64,000 bases of DNA from Temnothorax longispinosus. Taxonomy: Eukaryota; Arthropoda; Insecta; Hymenoptera; Formicidae. The notes beneath the pieces are model-generated. The model did not search any database. It had not been told where the DNA came from and saw only the letters and a program-made list of their open reading frames with translations. Shown piece after piece: positions 57,301 to 64,000 of this stretch (within the stretch, counting starts at the first letter, position 1; each line of letters begins with the position of its first letter). Where the stretch lies: the NCBI RefSeq assembly GCF_030848805.1, contig NC_092364.1:8267770-8331769 (forward strand), given 5' to 3'. The translations under genes and the position numbers were made by a program.

Positions 57301-60300
57301 TAACTTATTTGAATACCCCTATAGTAAAATAATTAGGTATGGTTGGGATTCTTATTTCTATATAGTTACTAGTATTATTGCTATAATACTAGTTAGTATT
57401 GCTATAATATAGTATTATTTTACTATGCAATTATAGTCGCAAATATCAAATATTTTTCTTTCAGTGCGGCATCTAACAATAAGTAATGCGATTGCTCTTC
57501 GAAGTTTTCGCGCATCCGAGCCCGTAGAATTTCGTGCAAATTAATTGAGATAAAACGCAGCGATGCTATATAAGCTCTTCGAAGGCATCGAATCCACGTT
57601 TCATCATCGTCCTATTAAATGCCATGAATTAAGCTTCTCTTAACACTTCCTTATTGTATCTTGATAGATCTATCTGCGGTTTCCTGTGGCACGCGAAATC
57701 AGCTTTCCATCCGATAATTAAACGAGTCGCGTCCGCATCTGCGTTTGTCGCATAATATTACTAACGCGTTTATATATTACTAATTATTATTGGTTAATTT
57801 GATTAATAATTTTAAATTAATTTATTAACAGTTATATAATTTTATCATTTCTTTCTCTATATTTTTAAAATTATATTACTATATAATACCTACCTAATAC
57901 CAAGGAACGAAAATTTAATCAAATAACTAATAATTCATTCGAAAAAAAGTTGAAGAAATGAAAGTTTTCAGTTTGCTTGAACAATAGTTTGTACGATACT
58001 TATATAAAGCAATAGTTCACATGAATGTATGATAGGTATATATAAATTATTAATTAAATAAGAAATTAATTAGAAGTCATTACTTGAAAGTTAATAAGAA
58101 AAGAAAGCGAAAGAGACAATTGAGGGAGACCGCGTATAGAATCTCAATAAGAATTATCATATAAAAGTTATCTATCTACACAATAAACATAGACAGTGTC
58201 AAACAAAGAATATAAAATTTTCTAAAAATAACAAATGCAAATAAACAATTACAAGAATCAGCAATTTTGATAAAACTTATCGTAATAGATAATATTGAGT
58301 TGGGGAGACGGCTGGTCTAGTGGGTAGAGCGCTAGATTCGTAATCCGGAGAACCGGGTTCGAATCCCGCTAGGCCACTGAGAATTTCTCAGCAGAAATGC
58401 TGCCCCCCTCATCTAGCGGAGAGAGGTATCCCTATAGATGGAAAAACTGGGCTCCGTCTTTCGGAAGAGACGCTAAACCGTTAGTCCAAAGAAAATGGTA
58501 ATAGTAATGGATGAGATGGATAGGGTTGGGTACGTCCCTTCAAAACGCCCTTCAAACGCTCAGAAACAGGTTGCAGTTGGATAGGGTTGGGTACGTCCCT
58601 TGAAAAACGCCACAAGATACACTGAAAGAAAAATCCTTAGTATAAACTTATGAGATGCATTTAGTAATAGTTTTTTTTTTTAATATTTGATTATTATTAC
58701 CGAATATAATAATAATAACAAAACATTTTGTAATAATTATAAACATTTAAAAAAAGCAGATTTTGCGTTTAATTGAACCAACTAAACTATGTAGTATTTA
58801 TTATCAAATTGTTTAGTAATAATTAACACACAGTGTGATAATTAGTACTAAATTTAAAAAACCTTATCTTATTTGTTTGTTCACAGTTACTCAACTATTT
58901 AGTAAGCAATTTGGTTATTTAGTAAATATTACTATAAATTTAATAAGTATTGCTAATTCAGATTATTCTTTACGAAAGCTGTCAGTTTATTGTTCCGATC
59001 GTGCTGCATTTGTCTCATGAGCCTGAACCAGTTCATACATGTTCGTCGATCCGAGCATTCGTGCCATACATACTCGTTTATCACTCGCGAAAGTGCATCG
59101 TAGAACTCTACAGTTTTCGCGAAAGTACATTGTAAAGTTCTAAAAAATGAGTGAATTAGAAAATTCTCTCTTAATTTGACTTAAACATCTCATTGATGTG
59201 TTATAGGTTAACCTTTTAATACCTCAATAAGATGTTTAAATCCCCGAATTAAGAGGAGATTTTCTAATTCACTCATTTCTTAGAACTTTACAATGTACTT
59301 TCGCGAAAACTGTAGTTTTACGATGCATTTTCGCGTTGATGAACGAGTACGTAGGTACGAATGCTCGGATATATAATATACAAAATTTAATAACTATTAA
59401 CAAAAAATTTGTTTACATTTATTTGTATGTTTACAACTCATTTTGTTATAATTATCAGACTTAGTTCGACAATATTTTCTAAACTATTTGATAATTATTA
59501 ATAAACTATCAGTTTATACTTACCAAATCGTTTGGTTACATTTATTATTACTTGGTAATAATTATCAAACTTTGTCAATATTAACCAAATCATATAGATT
59601 TTGCTATAATTATCTGTTAACATTAACCAAATTATTTCGTCACATTCACCTATACGTTTAGTTGAAGCTATTTCACCAGGGGGCTTGGTCACATTGACCA
59701 AGCCTGGATTATTATAACCAAGTCTTATTTTCAGTGTACTAGATTGTGAACCTTACGGGGATATACAATTAATCATTACATACAATAGATAATATTGAGT
59801 TATATTTTCGAATATTATATTTTTTCGAAATCTAAAGCTTGTTTTAAGCTAATGAATTGCACTATATTATTTATTTTTAACATTTAGATTGCCGCTAAAA
59901 TTGATTTATGGTGTCGACCTATCAGAAAAATCGGAGTTTTTCATATCACTATATATTTTATGTGTTTCGACATTGCCGGCTTCGAATCTACGTTGAACGG
60001 CGTAATAGCCGCTTTATTAGTGGCAAAAAACGTCTCGTTATCGCCGACGACTCGCGAGAATCTTCAGTCTCGGAAGACAAATCGTTAAATTGCAGGTACC
60101 TACATAAAGTCCCTTTCACGTCAGTTCCTTTTTCTGAGCGGGGCATCAAGCGGTCAAGTGAAAGTGACCCGCTTCGCCGAGTATAGGGGCACACGCGCGA
60201 GCATCATAGTCACCCGCGAATATAAATTGCAATTCGAATTCTTCGCCGAGCAGCCGGCACAGGATCAGACGGGGTCGTAAAGAAGTGACGAAGAGAAATG

Positions 60301-63300
60301 ACGAGCAGTCACTGTCATTGCGCCACCGAATTCGCGGACGCGCCTAATCGGACTCTACTCATCCCGCGAGACTTAATCTCGCGCGGCGAGATGTTGTACA
60401 ATCGGGTCTTAAATTGACCGAGGAAGATCCGCTTTTACTTCTCACGCGCTCGGCGCGGCGTCATCTACTTTGTCAGACTCGCAGGATTCTGTCTAGGGAT
60501 TGCGCCGATTGCGGCGCGAAAATTCTCTCGCGGACGAAGCGCATAAGTTAGCGACGTTAATGAGATTCCATGTCACTCGCGCCTCTCGAATTTCTGACGC
60601 GGATTCTGAAAAGAGTGGCGAGACTGCGACTAGCGAGTTTCACTACGATGGAGCTTGAAGTCCGCTTAAGGTGCTCTTGGAGAAAATTGCGAAATATGGA
60701 AAATATCGATTATACTGGATCGCGTTCATAATTTAAAAAAAAAATAGTTTTGCGCCTACTAAGTGCGTGAACTTTGTTAGTAAATTATATAATAATGATA
60801 TATGTGTAAATTTGAATTTCTGAATAATTTACCGTATTTTGCAAACTAATTGACTTGCATGAATTATATCGATAATTTTCCGGCAGTCTCCGTTTTTTTT
60901 TTGTGGATGACGGGTTAAAGCTGACATCCACGGTCAAAGATGACATAATCAGTGACAGTGTGCTTTGTATTTTCACAGAGTACAAATCGCAAGAAGAGCG
61001 CAAACATTTCATTAATACGACATTGACACACTTCGGATTATGAAATCTTCAATCGAGTCGAGCGCAAAATCAATTAATTATTCCTTAATCTTTACGACTT
61101 ATCGGCGATCTGAGTGATCTTGAAGCGCGTCTTCGTGAATGTAAAAGGATAGATCAGAGTAGCGATCAAACCTTTTACAGCAGTGTTTAATAGCCGAGAA
61201 TAATATCGCGTTGTATTATTTTCCTTCTCTAATTAAAAGGATACTTACAGGTCGTCAATGGATCGAATGTAATTTTCAACTTAATGTTATAAAACAGAAT
61301 ACATTTTATTATAAAGCTCATTTTTTATTTTGTTTAATTCGACTTATTTTAAGATTATAATCAAGTTTTAATTGTTACACTAAAGAAGATCTAGAACTTA
61401 AGACCGAAACGTCTGTAATTTGTATCTATATTAAAGTCACTTTTTTGTATTTTATATCTCTTTATATGGCTTTAACAACGGCGTTTTGCTCTTATTTGCC
61501 TTATATTTTAAATTTCATTTATTATTTATTATTGTAAACACACTATTATCGAAGAGCAGCATGATAAAAATTCTGTCAGTAATTTTAATAAATTAAATGA
61601 CAAGAGTTTTGTTAATTATTTTCACAAAAGTTTAATTCGCATAGAATCATGTATTTTTAATTGCTTATGACTGATGGAAACTAGCCACGCTTGAATAATT
61701 TTCTTAAGATAGTATATACTATTAAAAGCCATCAGGGAGAATTTGTCATTAAAGCTTGACGTGACAGTGATTGGCTACCTGTTACGTCAAAAATAATAAC
61801 CGACGATTAAATCTACCATTTATCAATTCTCGACAAACCCTGATCATCGAAATCATCAGCAATTCGCGCGCCTTTTCTCAAAACAGAACTTTTATTCACG
61901 AAGAGGATTATGCAATGTAAGATTGCAAATCTTCATACGGAATCAAAGTGCGAAACTGACGAAGAGTCAGTATATCTCGACTCTGTCATATCGCTCACCT
62001 CTCGCTATTCTCTGCTTAATGAATTCGTTCTCCTGAGGGGTCTCCAGGGATACGGCGTCCATACAATGACGACGGCAGATATTACGAGCATCCAGCCAGT
62101 CCACCTCGAGATTCCTGGTCGGCTGATGTTCCCAGCTGAAGAAGTACGAGTGTACGACTCCCCTGCCATCTCTGTATGTCGAATGACGAACGCCTGAAAA
62201 ACAAACACAATAATCGATTATTAATAATATCATTAATCGCATATCTCATTATCTGACAATTGACTCTGCTAGATGTGACAAGTTTGTTGTCAATTCGCAG
62301 AAATCTATTACAACAGAAAGAGATATGAAAGTCTTTCATCTATTGTCGAAACAAATTTAACATGGTTCATCTATTTATTTAACCCTTAAAGGCTATACGT
62401 AGTCCATATATGAACCTCGCATATGGACCTTTGATCGCGTATAAAGCTCTAATCAACTAAATCTTAAAGAGTTATATATGAAATAGGGGTAGAAAAGACT
62501 GAAGAATATAATAGAATTTAAAAAATTGCCAATAATTAATATTAAATTGTCCAAAAATTGTCAATTTTTGAAAAGTCTCAAGTAAATGACGATTGAGATT
62601 CTTATTTTTATAGTTATTATTACTAAAATATAGTGAAAATATTAGTATAATATAGTAAAAACATATATGCATAGATCTTTTAATTATGGTCATTTTCATC
62701 ATGTTTATATAATAGTATATTTATATTATAGACTTACTATACATAAAACACAGGTTATAGTGTATAAAACCATTTGTATATATTTTAATAAATGCATATT
62801 AACCCTTAACTGGCACTGTGGGGTATTAAACGCCCCAGTCTAGTTCAGCTCTAATTTAAGCCCCCCTATAGTACGAAAATGGTACTAAAAAATGGAAGAG
62901 TTAAAATACAAGAGTTATGAATTTTTGAGTGAAAAATTTTATTTTTCATACTTAACATTACATTTTAACAAAATAACCTATGACATTTGTTAAAACAACA
63001 TTCAAAGACTATCTTGGAATTTTTTTAAGTAAAAAAAATCAATAGCTTCCTCGCTGCAAGCATTTTAGTGGTGAGGTCTAAAACGGCCCCAGTGTACCAG
63101 CTATGCGATTCTGGTGAAGTGTGCCAGCTAAGGGTTAAAATTATGACAACAATAATGTAATATATTGAGTCAGCTATAATTTGCATTGTTAAAATTACTA
63201 TAAAAATGTAGTTGGCACCGAAAATAACTAAAAATTATAGTAAAATTGTGGTAACTACAACTATTTTTTTCTCGCAGTGTATACGTTCATACAAATGTCT

Positions 63301-63708
63301 TAAAAAAAAAAAAAACTCGTTAAATAAAGCTGTCAAACGATTTCAATTCGTATCGCAAAGTCGCACTTAATTATAGAAGATCATAAATAGAGCAAATCCT
63401 ACGCGCAATTATTTGATGAGTAATGCAAGCCAATTTACACAAAAGCGCGAGTTACGACACGAACGTATTCTAATGAATGAAGAGTATCCTGCAATCATTC
63501 TCTTTTTCTTTCTCTTTCTGTCTTTCTCTAACTACAGTTTCCAGCGATTTTTCACATAGTTAACCGTGCAGCCGCTAAGTTAGAGCGCGATTACGAAATG
63601 TCGCTGGAAATACTTACGGTTCGCGCAACTTCGCGGGTCAGGCAAGGCTAAACGACGTTGGGCACTCACGGCGACAACGCCAAGGAGGAGCAAGTAGATG
63701 GCCCTCAT
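54215..63708 (-). CDS. secreted C-type lectin-domain protein, four coding exons, 216 aa
   Basis: Coding parts on the minus strand are 63708-63618, 62193-61999, 56432-56227 and 54373-54215 (651 bases including TGA). Introns have GT-AG borders and phases 1, 1 and 0. The protein starts MRAIYLLLLGVVAVSA, a signal peptide of about 16 residues, so it is secreted. The C-type lectin domain covers about residues 28-200: Cys70 and Cys197 should form the long-loop disulfide and Cys170 and Cys189 the inner one, with Cys74, Cys108 and Cys113 extra. W126-F-W-S-G is the core tryptophan motif. Q156-P-D158 is the galactose-type calcium site with Glu168, but the WND position reads W184-H-D186. The ending F-V-C-E-D-S-D-E-L-L and N-P-G-I-R-L is typical of a highly conserved arthropod single-domain lectin. 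Likely role: extracellular glycan or pattern binding; ligand unknown. The start is the first ATG, 10 bases after an acceptor-like CTTCTGTTCAAG, so a noncoding 5' exon further upstream is likely. Confidence 0.92.
54374..56226 (-). other. lectin gene intron 3
   Basis: 1,853 bases. It holds the foldback at 54745-55297 and otherwise mixed AT-rich sequence; a slightly GC-richer stretch at 55590-55800 shows nothing recognisable. Confidence 0.85.
54745..55297. mobile_element. 553-bp foldback in lectin intron 3
   Basis: CAAGGGGAAGCC(A)CGTACTTT is mirrored by a region ending GTACGCGGCTTCCCCTTG, and arms match through GGGGTCACCGAATTGAAAAA, CAGAAGAGTATTTGAGCAAA and GTGTAAAATAAAGTTA. Arms are about 250 bases. 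Confidence 0.85.
56227..56432 (-). CDS. lectin gene coding exon 3
   Basis: Acceptor TGATTATAG then GAAAC; donor GCACAG then GTAGAG; 206 bases. It encodes residues 97-164: VRYIWTSGRKCNFNGC, then WFWSGSGAKIGPT, GDWSNTGGYG and QPQPDNREAAQ, including the Q-P-D calcium-site motif. Confidence 0.93.
57030..57466. mobile_element. CACTA-like 437-bp element carrying a nested MITE
   Basis: CACTGAGAAAGAAGTGTTCG and GCGATTATAATTATA at the left are mirrored by TATAATTATAGTCGC and a CTTTCAGTG end. CACTG ends match the elements at 17021 and 58620. Flanks (TA left, CG right) do not agree, so the duplication has decayed or the borders are slightly off. Confidence 0.55.
57080..57320. mobile_element. 241-bp MITE with ATA duplication (TWA type)
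   Basis: AGGGGTATTCAAATAAGTTA is mirrored by TAACTTATTTGAATACCCCT. ATA is on both sides. The second shell pairs CGGTTTGACAGGTTATGTCG with its mirror. Confidence 0.8.
58302..58510 (+). repeat. tRNA-derived SINE candidate
   Basis: GGCTGGTCTAGTGGGTAGAG is a good A-box/D-arm, and GGGTTCGAATCCC is a perfect B-box/T-arm. The anticodon loop TTCGTAA would read CGT (Thr), but the anticodon stem has a mismatch, the T stem has only four pairs, and no acceptor stem closes, so it is not a working tRNA gene. A body follows with CATCTAGCGGAGAGAGG and GGAAGAGACGCTAAACCGT, the kind of tRNA-unrelated body seen in SINEs. Just after it, ATAGGGTTGGGTACGTCCCT is repeated at about 58519 and 58581. Confidence 0.55.
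58620..59736. mobile_element. CACTA-like element, 1117 bp, TA target duplication
   Basis: CACTGAAAGAAAAATCC and a right end TTATTTTCAGTG are inverted. TA flanks both sides (58618-58619, 59737-59738). Subterminal AATAATTA/ACCAA(A/G)TC-type words repeat on both arms. A foldback (59049-59371) is nested inside. Confidence 0.7.
59049..59371. mobile_element. ~320-bp foldback nested in the CACTA-like element
   Basis: ATCCGAGCATTCGTGCC is mirrored by GTACGAATGCTCGGAT. Inner shells pair GTACATTGTAAAGTTCTAA with its inverse and GAGTGAATTAGAAAATTCTC with GAGATTTTCTAATTCACTC. Confidence 0.75.
61383..61420 (+). repeat. retroelement-like terminal motif, fragment 2
   Basis: AAGAAGATCTAGAACTTAAG followed by ACCGAAACGTCTGTAATTTG. 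It resembles the stem plus CGAAACG motif at 16050 and 49165, though the stem is poorer. No larger retroelement is visible around it. Confidence 0.35.
61999..62193 (-). CDS. lectin gene coding exon 2
   Basis: Acceptor TTTTTCAG then GCG; donor GAGAG then GTGAGC; 195 bases. It encodes residues 31-96: H-S-Y-F-F-S-W, then V-D-W-L-D-A-R-N-I-C and the second Cys (residue 74), with V-S-L-E-T-P-Q-E-N-E-F-I, the standard first helices of the lectin fold. The longer open frames across this region run into intron sequence. Confidence 0.92.
62462..62495 (+). repeat. fragment of the Helitron's internal repeat
   Basis: CTTAAAGAGTTATATATGAA then ATAGGGGTAGAA matches the internal units of the Helitron at 18801-20643 (for example CTTAAAGAATTATATATGAA at about 20191). 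Only about 30 bases match. Confidence 0.45.
62803..63134. mobile_element. 332-bp piggyBac-like MITE, TTAA target
   Basis: Ends CCCTTAACTGGCACTGTG and (reading inward from the right) CCCTTAGCTGGCACACTTC are inverted. TTAA flanks both sides exactly (62799-62802, 63135-63138). A CCC end plus a TTAA duplication is the piggyBac signature. Inner words GGGGTATTAAACGCCCCAG / AAAACGGCCCCAGTG are partly mirrored. A similar CCCTTAAAGGC end-like word after TTAA at about 62382 may be a remnant of another copy. Confidence 0.8.
63618..63708 (-). CDS. lectin gene coding exon 1 (signal peptide)
   Basis: Encodes residues 1-30 plus one base: signal peptide, then Q-R-R-L-A-L-P-D-P-R-S-C-A-N. The donor reads CGAACC then GTAAGT. 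Upstream on the minus strand is a pyrimidine-rich tract ending TTCAAG before GTCCGGGAGT and the ATG, so the 5' UTR is probably spliced. TTATAAAC at 63750-63743 could alternatively be a TATA box, but it would leave a leader of only about ten bases. Confidence 0.88.
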
Positions 63709-64000
63709 ACTCCCGGACCTTGAACAGAAGAAGAGAACGTTCGTTTATAAGCGAATTACGCAACATGTGTTAGCATCAAATCTTTGGGCGATTTATTGGT
63801 GGATTTAATGATGTAAAGTAAACAGTCGTTTAGGTTTCCCCTCTGGACCCTGAAAGGTCTTCGAATAATTCTATAAACATGTAGCTATTTATCTCGTAAA
63901 ATATTGTAATATTATGAAGTTTCACAAATTAAAATTTCACGTCTTTATCTGTATTTATTAATATTCTTCCTTTATTTTATATTTTTGTCAAAGTAAGAAG
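63709..64000 (-). promoter_or_regulatory. upstream region of the lectin gene, incomplete
   Basis: On the minus strand this precedes the start codon: a 10-base leader after a splice-acceptor-like tract, then TTATAAAC at 63750-63743. Nothing else is recognisable before the window ends. The true promoter may lie outside. Confidence 0.35.

Larger units (their letters stand above)
56433..61998 (-). other. lectin gene intron 2
   Basis: 5,566 bases. It contains the CACTA-like 57030-57466 with a MITE inside, a tRNA-like SINE candidate at 58302-58510, the CACTA-like 58620-59736 with a foldback inside, and a terminal motif at 61383. A GC-rich, CpG-rich stretch at about 59980-60680 has no recognised element and no convincing exon; it could be regulatory or an alternative promoter. 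Confidence 0.8.
62194..63617 (-). other. lectin gene intron 1
   Basis: 1,424 bases. It holds a short Helitron-related fragment, the piggyBac-like MITE, and a lone CACTA-like right end (TTTTTTCTCGCAGTG, ending 63279) whose partner I could not find. Confidence 0.85.

Noticed and set aside
58302..58377. Functional tRNA-Thr (CGT) gene
   Set aside because: No acceptor stem closes, the anticodon stem has a mismatch and a SINE-like body follows; called a SINE candidate instead.
61910..62197. Plus-strand 95-residue frame
   Set aside because: It is the antisense shadow of lectin exon 2.

Overview
The window looks like insect genomic DNA: AT-rich, with GC-richer islands, a spliced gene, and a very heavy load of DNA transposons. 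The one confident host gene encodes an insect-type secreted C-type lectin. Together with the transposon mix (P-like, Tc1-like, piggyBac-like, CACTA-like, Helitron, TWA-target MITEs) this suggests a hymenopteran, probably an ant. The ant assignment is inference; the insect assignment is much firmer. No rRNA, CRISPR array or bacterial-type gene was seen.

Layout. 1-900: diverged ~200-bp tandem repeat. 1.5-2.8 kb: GC-rich, promoter-like stretch with no recognisable protein. 5.7-6.2 kb: dead Tc1-type transposase. 8-11 kb: TIR/hairpin elements. 17.0-18.3 kb: CACTA-like element holding a GC-rich promoter-like segment and a short ORF. 18.8-20.6 kb: textbook non-autonomous Helitron. 21.0-22.3 kb: foldback element. 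22.5-23.5 kb: second CACTA-like element with a tRNA-like repeat inside. 25.0-27.1 kb: P-element/THAP9-type transposase pseudogene beside a 500-N gap. 27.4-42.9 kb: a dense graveyard of nested foldbacks and MITEs, many with readable target-site duplications.

The most striking part is 42.96-51.96 kb, where two giant foldbacks are nested. The outer one is a ~5.8-kb, near-perfect palindrome (arms ~2.8 kb, spacer 143 bp). Each arm carries the same two exons, which look like the back half of a ubiquitin-specific-protease-like (C19) domain. A smaller relative of this family, without the exons, lies at 31.1-32.6 kb. A ~3.2-kb foldback built of 36-bp and 90-bp palindromic tandem repeats has inserted exactly at its left end.

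From 54.2 kb to 63.7 kb on the minus strand lies the lectin gene: four coding exons, 216 residues, consistent intron phases, signal peptide, a QPD motif and a WHD in place of WND. Its introns hold five or more further mobile elements (foldback, CACTA-like, TWA-type MITE, SINE-like, piggyBac-like MITE).

Nearly all other open reading frames are shadows of repeats or of GC-rich sequence. Several breaks in transposon genes fall in homopolymer A runs, so some may be base-calling errors and not mutations.
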